NCBI RefSeq assembly: GCF_900105305.1
Contig: NZ_LT629765.1
Location: 2,046,001 to 2,110,000, forward strand
Origin: Corynebacterium timonense
Lineage (GTDB): Bacteria; Actinomycetota; Actinomycetes; Mycobacteriales; Mycobacteriaceae
Direction of reading: 5' to 3'
DNA: 64,000 bases
Within the stretch, counting starts at the first letter, position 1. Every line of letters starts with the position of its first letter. The notes beneath the pieces were generated by a model, which was not told where the DNA came from, did no database searches, and worked only from the letters and a program-made list of their open reading frames with translations. Shown here one piece after another: positions 57,192 to 64,000 of this stretch. The position numbers were made by a program, and so were the translations under genes.

Positions 57192-57252
57192 GAGCGTCCT
57201 ATTGTTAGTGAAGATGAATAATTACGCCGCGCTCTATTGTAGACGGCGGCAC

Positions 57253-57288
57253 AACAAAGCCCCCGCCGTGATGGTCGGGGGCTTTGTT
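57253..57288 (-). terminator. Terminator after tRNA-Ser(CGA)
   Basis: Perfect 13-bp stem AACAAAGCCCCCG (57253-57265) with CGGGGGCTTTGTT (57276-57288). It lies just 3' of the minus-strand tRNA. Confidence 0.85.
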
Positions 57289-57296
57289 TCAGTCTG

Positions 57297-57384
57297 TGGC
57301 GGTAGCGGCGGGATTTGAACCCGCGGTGGTTTTACCCACACTCGCTTTCGAGGCGAGCACCTTCGGCCGCTCGGACACGCTACC
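57297..57384 (-). tRNA. tRNA-Ser(CGA)
   Basis: An 88-nt class II tRNA on the minus strand: acceptor GGTAGCG, anticodon loop CTCGAAA giving CGA, long variable arm, T arm GCGGGTTCAAATCCCGC, encoded CCA at 57297-57299. Confidence 0.95.
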
Positions 57385-57423
57385 GTCACTCAGACTAACG
57401 GGTGCGTGCCCGAGCGACCAAAT

Positions 57424-57633
57424 TTACTGGTCGTCGCGCTTGTCCTGGATCTTGCCAGCAACCTCGTTCGCCTTGTCCTTCACGGCGTCGCGTGCGTCGC
57501 CGAGCTTGTCCTTGACGTCGCCGAGGAGCTGGTTGGCCTTGCCCTCGTTTTCGAGGTCCTTGTTGTCAGCGACGTCGCCGGCAACTTCCTTTGCCTTGCC
57601 CTTCAGCTGGTCGCCTGCACCTTCGAGAGCCAT
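57424..57633 (-). CDS. CsbD family stress-response protein
   Basis: A 69-residue highly charged protein starting MALEGAGDQLKGKAKEVAGD, the classic CsbD motif, with the same K-x-x-x-x-G pattern repeated twice. CsbD proteins are general-stress induced and of unknown biochemical role. AAAAGGAGAC precedes the ATG. Confidence 0.92.
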   Translation of the reverse strand: MALEGAGDQLKGKAKEVAGDVADNKDLENEGKANQLLGDVKDKLGDARDAVKDKANEVAGKIQDKRDDQ

Positions 57634-57712
57634 GGTAAGTCTCCTTTTCTACTCGGCTTTCGCTTTAACAGAAACCACAATAGCTACGTGGAGCCGCCCG
57701 CAAGTAACAATT

Positions 57713-58198
57713 TCATCTCGGATCGCGCAGCGCACCAAAGAAATCAGTGATAAGCTGCGCGTTTTCCGCCTCCAGAATTCCGCCACGCACCTCGACGCGG
57801 TGGAGGTGGTGGGGGTCACGCAGGGCGTCGAAAAGCGAGCCCGCGGCCCCGGTCTTGGGCTCCCACGCGCCGAAGACCAGGCTTTTTACCCGCGCCCCGA
57901 GGATCGCTCCCGCGCACATCGTGCACGGCTCGAGGGTGACCACCAGCTCGCAGCCGTCGAGGCGCCACGAGCCCAGGGTGCGCGCGGCGTCGCGGATCGC
58001 CTCCACCTCCGCGTGGGCCGTCGGGTCGCAGTTCGCTTCTCGACGGTTCACCCCGCGCCCCACCACACGCCCGGCCGCATCGAAGACGAGGGCGCCCACG
58101 GGGACGTCTCCACGCGGCGTCGTCCCCGCGAGCCCGATCGCGCGACGCATCCGCTCCTCCGCGCGGCGGGTGGGCGCGTCGCGGGCTATCCCAGGCAC
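57713..58198 (-). CDS. tadA: tRNA-specific adenosine deaminase
   Basis: A 161-residue deaminase with zinc motifs PTAHAEVEAIRDAA (HAE) and TLEPCTMCAGAIL (PCxxC). It converts A34 to inosine in tRNA-Arg(ACG), which is itself encoded nearby at 59.8 kb. Its first 13 bases overlap the end of the upstream gene, a pairing typical of actinobacteria. An internal start is possible, but the basic MPGIARDAPTRRAEERMRRA region is family-like. Confidence 0.93.
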   Translation of the reverse strand: MPGIARDAPTRRAEERMRRAIGLAGTTPRGDVPVGALVFDAAGRVVGRGVNRREANCDPTAHAEVEAIRDAARTLGSWRLDGCELVVTLEPCTMCAGAILGARVKSLVFGAWEPKTGAAGSLFDALRDPHHLHRVEVRGGILEAENAQLITDFFGALRDPR

Positions 58199-58668
58199 TC
58201 GTCGAGCTCGTCGGCGAAACCGATCTCCTCGGCGATGCGCTCGATGGCCACGGACGGGTCGTCGTCGCCGTCGAGGAGGATGCTCAAGACCTGCTCGGAC
58301 AGGCCAAGGTCGGCGAAGATGTCAAAGTCGCCGTCGGCCCAGCCGTCGATGTCGTCGAGCGTTTCCGGCGCGATGTCGGGGATGTCAATGCCGGCCTCGT
58401 CGAGGACGTCGGCCGCGAAGTCGTCGTCGACCGCCATCGTCGCGTCCGAGATGAGCAGGCGTGTGCGCGAGGGGCCGGGGCGGACCACCACGAAGTAGTC
58501 CTCCTCGACGTTCAAGATGGCAAAGGCCGCGCCCTCGCTGCGCAACGCGCGCACGGCGTCGATGGAGGTGGACAGCGAGGCGAAGTCGTCCTCGAACTCG
58601 CGCACCTCCCAGCGGCCGTCGCGGGAGGCGACGGTGACGGCGAATCCGTCCTCGTAATCCAGGCTCAT
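58186..58668 (-). CDS. tRNA adenosine deaminase-associated protein
   Basis: A 160-residue acidic protein starting MSLDYEDGFAVTVASRDGRW, with a C-terminus rich in Asp and Glu (IDIPDIAPETLDDIDGWADG). It belongs to the actinobacterial family always found beside tadA; its biochemical role is unknown. The start ATG at 58668 has TATCCT 8 nt upstream. It overlaps tadA by 13 bases. Confidence 0.9.
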   Translation of the reverse strand: MSLDYEDGFAVTVASRDGRWEVREFEDDFASLSTSIDAVRALRSEGAAFAILNVEEDYFVVVRPGPSRTRLLISDATMAVDDDFAADVLDEAGIDIPDIAPETLDDIDGWADGDFDIFADLGLSEQVLSILLDGDDDPSVAIERIAEEIGFADELDECLG

Positions 58669-58676
58669 GCCTAGTG

Positions 58677-58682
58677 AGGATA
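58677..58682 (-). promoter_or_regulatory. -10 hexamer TATCCT of the tadA-associated gene (near-leaderless)
   Basis: TATCCT on the minus strand is 8 nt before the ATG at 58668. Confidence 0.45.
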
Positions 58683-58707
58683 GCCGGGGTGTGCAAGACT
58701 TGTCACC

Positions 58708-59742
58708 GTGACTGGACAGTACCCGCAAGCACTCCGGCCCCTCTGCATCATCGGACTTGGCCTCATCGGCGGGTCACTCCTGCGCGACGCTGCCGCGGCC
58801 GACGCCACTGCGTTCGGGCACACCCTCTCGCGCTCCGGTGCCCGCCAGGCCGAGCGCGACGGCTTCGACGTCTCCACCGACCTCACCGCGACGCTTGAGC
58901 GCGCCGCCGAGGTCGACGCCCTCATCGTCATTGCCACCCCCATGAGCTCCGTCGCGGAGGTGCTCGACGCGATCGTTGAGCACGCCCCGACCTGCGGAAT
59001 CACCGACGTGGTGAGCGTCAAGCGCCCCGTCTACGACCTCGTGGTCGAGCGCGGCCTGCAGGCCCGATACGTGGGCGGGCACCCCATGGCCGGCACCGAA
59101 CACTCCGGCTGGAGTGCCTCCCAGGCGGGCCTGTTCCGTCGCGCCGCGTGGGCCGTCACCTACGACTGGGCGGACGAGCTGGACCGCGCTTCCAAGCCCG
59201 TCCCGCAGCAGTGGGCCGACCTGTTTACCCAGGTCTGCTTGCTCGCCGCCCTCGCCGGCGCCGAGGCCGTCCCCGTCTCCGGGGCGCGCCACGACGAGGC
59301 CGTCGCCCGGGTCTCCCACCTGCCCCACGTCGTCGCCGAGGCGCTGTCCATCGTCGGCGACAAGGGCGACACACTCGCCCAATCACTTGCCGCCGGCTCC
59401 TTCAAGGGTGCCACCCGCGTCGCCGGAACGAGCCCCGAACTCGTGCGCAACATGGTGGAAACCAACGCGAAAGCGCTCGTGCCCACCATCGATGAGCTCA
59501 TCGAGTTGCTTCGCGACGCCCGAGACTCCCTCGCCGCCGACACACCCGACATGGCGCAGCTCGCCGAGGCAGGCAACCGCGCCTACACCCGCTTCACCGC
59601 CCGCTCCGGAGCGCGCCGCGAATCCGTCTCCCCCGTCCGCATCTCCTCGCGCCCCGTCGTACGGGTCCACCCCGGCTCCCCCCACTGGGTGCGCGACCTC
59701 AAACAGATCGAATCACTCGGCGCACGCGTCGAGGTGTTTTAG
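58708..59742 (+). CDS. tyrA: Prephenate/arogenate dehydrogenase
   Basis: A 344-residue enzyme with N-terminal dinucleotide fold CIIGLGLIGGSLLRDAAAAD and the catalytic-site segment GGHPMAGTEHSGWSAS with the conserved His. Corynebacteria make tyrosine through arogenate, so arogenate may be the true substrate. It is divergent from the tadA-associated gene, 39 bases apart; GTG start. No ACT domain is present. Confidence 0.92.
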   Translation: MTGQYPQALRPLCIIGLGLIGGSLLRDAAAADATAFGHTLSRSGARQAERDGFDVSTDLTATLERAAEVDALIVIATPMSSVAEVLDAIVEHAPTCGITDVVSVKRPVYDLVVERGLQARYVGGHPMAGTEHSGWSASQAGLFRRAAWAVTYDWADELDRASKPVPQQWADLFTQVCLLAALAGAEAVPVSGARHDEAVARVSHLPHVVAEALSIVGDKGDTLAQSLAAGSFKGATRVAGTSPELVRNMVETNAKALVPTIDELIELLRDARDSLAADTPDMAQLAEAGNRAYTRFTARSGARRESVSPVRISSRPVVRVHPGSPHWVRDLKQIESLGARVEVF

Positions 59743-59761
59743 GGCGCGGGTTAAACGACAA

Positions 59762-59784
59762 AACCCCGGGCATAACACCCGGGG
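59762..59784 (-). terminator. Terminator of tRNA-Arg(ACG)
   Basis: Stem CCCCGGG with CCCGGGG (59764-59783), 7-nt loop. The minus-strand side continues TTTTGTCG. Confidence 0.75.
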
Positions 59785-59792
59785 GCACCACG

Positions 59793-59865
59793 TGCGCCCG
59801 GAGGGATTCGAACCCCCAACCTTCTGATCCGTAGTCAGATGCTCTATCCGTTGAGCTACGGGCGC
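59793..59865 (-). tRNA. tRNA-Arg(ACG)
   Basis: A 73-nt tRNA on the minus strand: acceptor GCGCCCG with CGGGCGC, D arm AGCTCAACGGATAGAGC, anticodon loop CTACGGA giving ACG (substrate of the nearby TadA), T arm TTGGGGGTTCGAATCCC. No CCA is encoded. Confidence 0.95.
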
Positions 59866-59942
59866 TGAGTTTTCCGTTGTCCTTGACAACGAAGAGAAAC
59901 TTTACACCCACCCACCATGCGCACCAAAACAGCAGCTTAACG

Positions 59943-61286
59943 CTAGATTTGCAGGATCGCGCGGGCGATCAAGAAGTAGATGATCAGGCCAGTCGCGTCG
60001 CAGAAGGTGGAGATAAACGGGTTGGAAAACACGGCCGGGTCCGCGCCGATCGCCTTCGCCACGATCGGCATCATCCCGCCCACCGTCGCGGAGACCGAAC
60101 AGATCATAAACAGCGTCGCGCCGATGGTCAGGCCGATGTTTGTGTCGTACACCAGGCCGGCGATCACCACGCCGAGCAAGCCCAGCACGGCCCCGAGCAT
60201 CATGCCGACGCGCAGCTCGCGCCACATGACGTGGAAGACGTCGCGCTTTCGGACGTCGTCAAGCGCAAGCGCACGGGTGACGGTCGTGGCCGCCTGATTG
60301 CCCGTGTTGCCGCCGGTGCCCGTGAGCAGCGGGATAAACGCGGCGAGAACGACCGCCTGCTCGAGCGTCTCCTCGAAGACGTCGAGGACCTTGACGGTCA
60401 GTGTCGCGGAGATCGCGAGCACCAGCAGCCACACCACGCGGCTGCGCACCAGCTGCGTCACCGGTGTGGACAGGTAGGGCTTGCCCAACGGCTCGGACGC
60501 ACCGACGCGGGCCGAGTCCTCGGTGTCCGCTTGCTCGACGACGTCCTGAGCCTCGTCGTACGTGAAGATCCCCACGAGCCGCTCGTCCTCATCGACGACA
60601 GGGACAGCGAGCAGGTCCGTGGACATCAGCCAGCGGGCGGCGCCCTCGTCCTCGTCCATCGCGTGCACCGACTCCGGCTCGTACATGACCTCGCCGATCG
60701 TCTCGTCGCCGCGCGCCCGGAAAAGGCGGCGCAGGCTGACCATGCCCACGAGCGTGCGGTCCTCATCAATGACCGGGACGGTATAGATCGTCTCCAGCTC
60801 CTCGACGTCCGCGCGCAGCATTTCCACCACTTCGCGCACCGTCATGTCAGGCGTGACGTCCGGCACCGCCGGCGACATGGTGCGGCCCACCGTGCCCTTG
60901 CCGTAGCCCAGGACCACGTTGGTCACGCGCTGATCGTCCTCGTCCAAGTCCTGGAGCAGACGCTCCGCGATCTGCGCAGGCAGGTTGTCCAGCAAGGCCA
61001 CGCGGTCCTCGGCGCCCATCGAATCGAAGTAGGCGACGACTCGTTCGTCGCCAAGCGCCGAGACAAGCTCCGCCTGGTGGGCGGGATCGAGCACGTCGAA
61101 CACCGCCAGCGAACGGTCCGGCGGCAGCATCCGCAGGACCTTCGCGCCGTCGACAGAGGGCATGCGTTCCACCAGGTTCGTGATCTCGCGCAGCGCCATC
61201 TCGTCGAGCTGGTGCTGCATCTGCGCCAGCTCGTCCGCGCTGACGTCGTCGCGTCGGCCAAGGCGGCGGAACTTCTTCAAGCGCAT
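59943..61286 (-). CDS. mgtE: Magnesium transporter MgtE
   Basis: A 447-residue protein with an N-terminal MgtE_N superhelical domain (about 15-125, with VDGAKVLRMLPPDRSLAVFD), a CBS pair (about 130-255; VPVIDEDRTLVGMVSLRRLF, VPVVDEDERLVGIFTYDE) and a five-helix C-terminal channel domain including FIPLLTGTGGNTGNQAATTV, the conserved pore segment. CBS domains sense Mg2+. GGAAGGGACA precedes the ATG. Its 719-bp upstream region contains the palindromic repeat array. Confidence 0.95.
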   Translation of the reverse strand: MRLKKFRRLGRRDDVSADELAQMQHQLDEMALREITNLVERMPSVDGAKVLRMLPPDRSLAVFDVLDPAHQAELVSALGDERVVAYFDSMGAEDRVALLDNLPAQIAERLLQDLDEDDQRVTNVVLGYGKGTVGRTMSPAVPDVTPDMTVREVVEMLRADVEELETIYTVPVIDEDRTLVGMVSLRRLFRARGDETIGEVMYEPESVHAMDEDEGAARWLMSTDLLAVPVVDEDERLVGIFTYDEAQDVVEQADTEDSARVGASEPLGKPYLSTPVTQLVRSRVVWLLVLAISATLTVKVLDVFEETLEQAVVLAAFIPLLTGTGGNTGNQAATTVTRALALDDVRKRDVFHVMWRELRVGMMLGAVLGLLGVVIAGLVYDTNIGLTIGATLFMICSVSATVGGMMPIVAKAIGADPAVFSNPFISTFCDATGLIIYFLIARAILQI

Positions 61287-61496
61287 AATCAGTGTCCCTT
61301 CCGGGTGCCCGGCCCCGGCACAGCGGGAGCGGGACGGTAGGTCGCGGTGGTCATCCGGTCAATGTCATTCGCAAACGAAGGACATGCGCAACCTTACGGG
61401 TGCGCACAGCCCTCCACATCTTTGCAGACGCCGGCGCCTCGGGGTGAGTAAAGGTATGGGCGCCTTGCGGAACTCTGTTTGGCGGGGAGAAAGGGT

Positions 61497-61855
61497 CAAG
61501 TCCACAATGTCGCAACACGCGATCATACAAGTATGCAATGCATAGTGCGGCCACGACCAAAAAGTCCGCAATGCGGAGTGCGCTCACGCGTATGCAATGC
61601 ATAGTGCGGCCGCGACCAAAAGTCCGCAATGCGGAGTGCGCTCGTGCCCAAAAAGTCCGCAGTGCCGAGTGCGGCCACACGAGTATGCAATGCATAGTGC
61701 GGCCGAGCCCAAAAAGTCCGCAATGCGGAGTGCGCCCGCATGGCTTCACCCGCACCCAAAAAGTCCGCAATGTCGCAACACGCGGTCATACGAGTATGCA
61801 ATGCATAGTTGAGTCGCGTCGAAAAAGTCCGCAATGCGGAGTGCGCCCGCATGGC
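61497..61855. repeat. Array of short palindromic repeats upstream of mgtE
   Basis: Two families of mini-palindromes alternate. TCCGC-AAT-GCGGA followed by GTGCGC occurs at about 61565, 61623, 61716 and 61828, with a variant at 61656. TATGC-AAT-GCATA followed mostly by GTGCGG occurs at 61532, 61591, 61684 and 61795. A third segment, AATGTCGCAACACGCG, occurs at about 61506 and 61769. All share a 5-bp stem and an AAT loop, and most members of the first family are preceded by AAAA. The rest of the 61287-62004 gap shows no gene. Confidence 0.85.
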
Positions 61856-62004
61856 TCCGCCCCGCGCCCGCGCCTATGAGTCTCACGACACCCTCGCGCC
61901 TGAGAATCGGCCGATCCCCGGCGCCGCTCACGACCAGTGGGGCACGACAATAGCGGTACTGCGGCCGACCTGAGGCTTTCCGCCGTGGGGTCGGCGACCA
62001 GCAC

Positions 62005-63195
62005 CTAGCTCTTCGCGCTGGCCAGGGCCTGCGCGTCACGCTTGCGCTGCTGCCCGACGATGATGGCCACGGCGAGCCCGCCGATGGCGATGGCGAGGTA
62101 GAGCCACAAGTGCTCGCTGGCCACCTGGGGCACGACCGCCGGGGTCGGTGTGGTCTCCGCGGTGAGGACAACCTGCGGGTTATTCCCGCTAATCACGCTT
62201 TCGATCCACTCCTTCGTGCCCGCCAGTGCGGTGATTGCGGCGGTCGGCGACGGCAGGTCGGGGTCGCCGTTCGCGGTACCGGCGGTGGCAAGGCCGGCCA
62301 GCTTGCCGTTTAGGAAGAAGGGGCTGCCGGAGTCGCCGCCCTGCATGCCAGCGCCGTTGGTGGACTGGGCGTTGAGGATGGCGTTCTCAATGAGCGGCAT
62401 TCCTGCGCTCGGGTCGGACGAGCCCGCGCCCGGTTCTGCAGGACCGGAACCAGCGGAACGCGGATCCTTAAACCCCGGCATGGCCTCGCTGGCCGGAATG
62501 CTCAGGGTCCCGTCGGGCCCCTCGACAGGGCCAGTGGAACCCGCACCCGCCGCGCCCGGCTCTGCAGGACCGGAACCAGCGGAACGCGGATCCTTAAACC
62601 CCGGCATGGCCTCGCTGGCCGGAATGCTCAGGGTCCCGTCGGGCCCCTCGACAGGGCCAGTTGAGCCCGAGCCGTCGGACCCACCAGCCCCACCTTGGTC
62701 ACCGACGGGGATCGGCGGACCGCCGAGCATCTCGACGATTTCCATCTCCGCCATCGGCAGTTGGCCCTTGCGCGCCATGGAGGAGCTGCTGCTCCAGCCG
62801 TAGAGCGTGCCGCGGTCGCCGGTCTCGGGAATGGTGTCGGCGATCTCGGCGGGCGTGACGCCCTTCACCGGTCTCGTCAGGTGTATCAGCCCCGCGTCGG
62901 AGACAGGCGACAGCGCCCAGGAGTCCACGTCGTAGGTCTCGCCGTTGATACGCGCCTGCGTGCCTTCGTTGTTGACGGATTCGAGGCAGTGCCGGGCGGT
63001 GAGGACCCACTGCTCGGCGACGAGGGTGCCGGTGCAGTCGCCGAAGTTGCCCACGCGGCCGATGCGCAGGGAGGCGACGGTGCGGGTTTCTTCGTTGTCG
63101 GGGGCGGGCTCGCCAAACTCGAGGGCGCTTGCCGGGGCTGCGCTCAGGGCGAGGATGCCGGCGCTGATCAGGCCGGCGGCGTATTTCTTGTACAC
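62005..63195 (-). CDS. Secreted, membrane-anchored trypsin-like serine protease with repeat insertion
   Basis: A 396-residue protein. The signal peptide ends at PASA24. The protease domain has His69 in VLTARHCLES, Asp100 in VSDAGLIHL and Ser289 in MQGGDSGSPFF. A glycine/proline-rich insertion (about 168-264) lies just before the catalytic serine and contains two tandem copies of a 42-residue unit. The C-terminus has a transmembrane helix (HLWLYLAIAIGGLAVAIIVG) and basic tail; no LPxTG is seen. GTG at 63195 has GAAGG upstream; the longer frame is a shadow of the next gene. It follows the acyltransferase by 5 bases. Confidence 0.87.
   Translation of the reverse strand: MYKKYAAGLISAGILALSAAPASALEFGEPAPDNEETRTVASLRIGRVGNFGDCTGTLVAEQWVLTARHCLESVNNEGTQARINGETYDVDSWALSPVSDAGLIHLTRPVKGVTPAEIADTIPETGDRGTLYGWSSSSSMARKGQLPMAEMEIVEMLGGPPIPVGDQGGAGGSDGSGSTGPVEGPDGTLSIPASEAMPGFKDPRSAGSGPAEPGAAGAGSTGPVEGPDGTLSIPASEAMPGFKDPRSAGSGPAEPGAGSSDPSAGMPLIENAILNAQSTNGAGMQGGDSGSPFFLNGKLAGLATAGTANGDPDLPSPTAAITALAGTKEWIESVISGNNPQVVLTAETTPTPAVVPQVASEHLWLYLAIAIGGLAVAIIVGQQRKRDAQALASAKS
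62425..62667. repeat. 126-bp tandem duplication inside the protease gene
   Basis: Two near-identical units of 126 bp (42 codons) encode GSTGPVEGPDGTLSIPASEA and onward. The second copy lacks the last few residues. The near-identity at DNA level suggests a recent duplication, and in-frame copy-number change is possible. Confidence 0.85.
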
Positions 63196-63200
63196 GATAG

Positions 63201-64000
63201 TTACACCTTCTTTACTGCGGGAACGGCCAGGGTGATAGCGCGGGAGACGACCCGCTCGAGGGGGCCTTTGCCCATAAACATCCGCCACAGCGTGGCCAGG
63301 ACGAGGAAGAGCACGATGAAGGCCAACGCCCACGGGGTCGAGTGCAACGAAACGCTCTGCTGCCAGAAGAACGCGGTGATGACGTGGAGGACGTAAACGG
63401 TGAGTGACATCGCGCCCATGGCCTGCAGCGGGTAAGTCAGGGTCCCCGCGTAGCGCCCGAGCAGGATGCACAGGTGGAGGACGACCGCCGCGACGGCGAC
63501 GGACAGCACGATCTCGCCCAGCACGCCGGTGTGGCCGGTAAAGCGCAGCCAGTTCGGGATCTCGGTGGTGAAGCGGAAGTAGGTGCCCACGACCGCGACG
63601 ACGGCGCCGAACGCGGTGGCCGTCCATTGCACGGCGGCGCGGGAGGAGCGGATGTAGACCTCGTAGAGCAGCATGCCGGCGAGGAAGTAGGCGATCCACG
63701 CCAGCAGCGGGTACACCTGCGGCAGCGTGAACGGCGCGTAGCGCACGGTCGCGGCCGCGGTGGCCACGGCGAACAGGCCGAGCTTCCACCACACGTTGAG
63801 CGGGGGCACCCACGAGACGATCACCATGGTGATGCCCATGGCGACGAGGACCACCTGGATGCTGCCGCCCAGGGGCAGCAGCGCCAGGCCGAGGAGGGCG
63901 ATGATGCTGCCGCGAGCGACGATGCGCAGGAAGGTCGTCGTCGTGTAGCTGCGCCCGATGATCATGAGGGTCACGCCCGCAAGGATCGCGAAGAGGGCGG
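63201..64000 (-). CDS. Multi-pass membrane protein, DUF418/DUF1624-like acyltransferase family, N-terminus outside window
   Basis: The frame is open to the window edge (continuing ALFAILAGVTLMIIGRS upstream), so at least 266 residues are visible. About seven or eight helices are present, ending with GAMSLTVYVLHVITAFFW and a cytoplasmic basic end. The LFAILAGV segment and the late Y-x-L-H motif resemble the heparan-alpha-glucosaminide acyltransferase-like and DUF418 groups. It ends 5 bases before the protease start, so the two are likely co-transcribed and may act on the same envelope target. Assignment is tentative. Confidence 0.7.
   Translation of the reverse strand, partial: ALFAILAGVTLMIIGRSYTTTTFLRIVARGSIIALLGLALLPLGGSIQVVLVAMGITMVIVSWVPPLNVWWKLGLFAVATAAATVRYAPFTLPQVYPLLAWIAYFLAGMLLYEVYIRSSRAAVQWTATAFGAVVAVVGTYFRFTTEIPNWLRFTGHTGVLGEIVLSVAVAAVVLHLCILLGRYAGTLTYPLQAMGAMSLTVYVLHVITAFFWQQSVSLHSTPWALAFIVLFLVLATLWRMFMGKGPLERVVSRAITLAVPAVKKV

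Noticed and set aside
61497..61855. CRISPR or coding sequence in the palindrome array
   Set aside because: Spacing is irregular and the short frames on both strands are repeats of the same palindromes.

Overview
This is a high-G+C actinobacterial chromosome segment, almost certainly from a Corynebacterium species. The gene order matches the corynebacterial and mycobacterial core: the Tad-like locus, ssd, marP, nth, glxR, whcA and a class A PBP; katA with sigC; asd-lysC and leuA; murT-gatD; recR-ybaB-dnaX; aspT, the SRP RNA and tRNA-Ser. A 227-residue GlxR, a 421-residue LysC with an internal beta start, a fused MrpAB and an IS1249-type element all fit that genus. I cannot name the species.

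Layout. 0-6 kb: C-terminal part of a DUF1998 helicase, converging with a minus-strand Tad/Flp secretion operon (ssd, tadA-type ATPase, tadB, tadC, pilin, two TadE-like proteins). 6-19.4 kb: counterparts of M. tuberculosis Rv3661 and Rv3669-Rv3683: HAD hydrolase, holin-like protein, alpha/beta hydrolase, MarP protease, CoA Nudix, thioredoxin-like protein, Nth, a 30-residue membrane peptide, GlxR, MBL hydrolase, RidA, DUF4177, WhcA, PBP, YqeY and a phosphoesterase. 19.4-21 kb: tRNA-Pro, then an intact IS (19553-20941) with perfect 8-bp target duplications, inserted in a 41-bp tandem repeat that ends in a long hairpin. 21-28.6 kb: heptad-repeat membrane protein and the Mrp Na+/H+ antiporter operon. 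28.6-32.5 kb: catalase, SigC and a YkvI-like transporter. 32.5-41.6 kb: secreted protein, asd-lysC, an EamA transporter, leuA with a leader-peptide attenuator, a DnaQ-fold/BRCT protein lacking catalytic residues, and murT-gatD. 41.6-42.3 kb: about eight copies of an exact 84-bp tandem repeat. 42.3-49.8 kb: recR, ybaB, dnaX, a RloB/RloA pair, aspT, SRP RNA and tRNA-Ser. 49.8-64 kb: AlbA_2 regulator, queuosine genes (gluQRS, yhhQ, tgt), an MMPL transporter, tRNA-Ser, csbD, tadA, tyrA, tRNA-Arg, mgtE, a palindromic repeat array, a secreted serine protease and a truncated membrane acyltransferase.

How the genes work together. Amino-acid synthesis (lysC-asd, leuA, tyrA, aspT), envelope assembly (PBP, murT-gatD, MMPL), redox and acid stress control (GlxR, WhcA, SigC, KatA, MarP) and ion homeostasis (Mrp, MgtE) dominate. 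Accessory DNA is limited to the IS, the RloAB pair, perhaps the AlbA_2 gene, and three non-coding repeat fields.

A window-wide pattern stands out. Nineteen genes have a TANNNT hexamer 6-8 nt (fourteen exactly 7 nt) before the start codon, which predicts leaderless mRNAs. I used this to fix several starts. The best candidates for something new are the 84-bp repeat field, the palindrome array upstream of mgtE, the RloAB pair with an altered TOPRIM-like motif, the non-catalytic DnaQ-BRCT protein, a Tgt without its zinc cysteines, and the repeat-bearing insertion inside the secreted protease.
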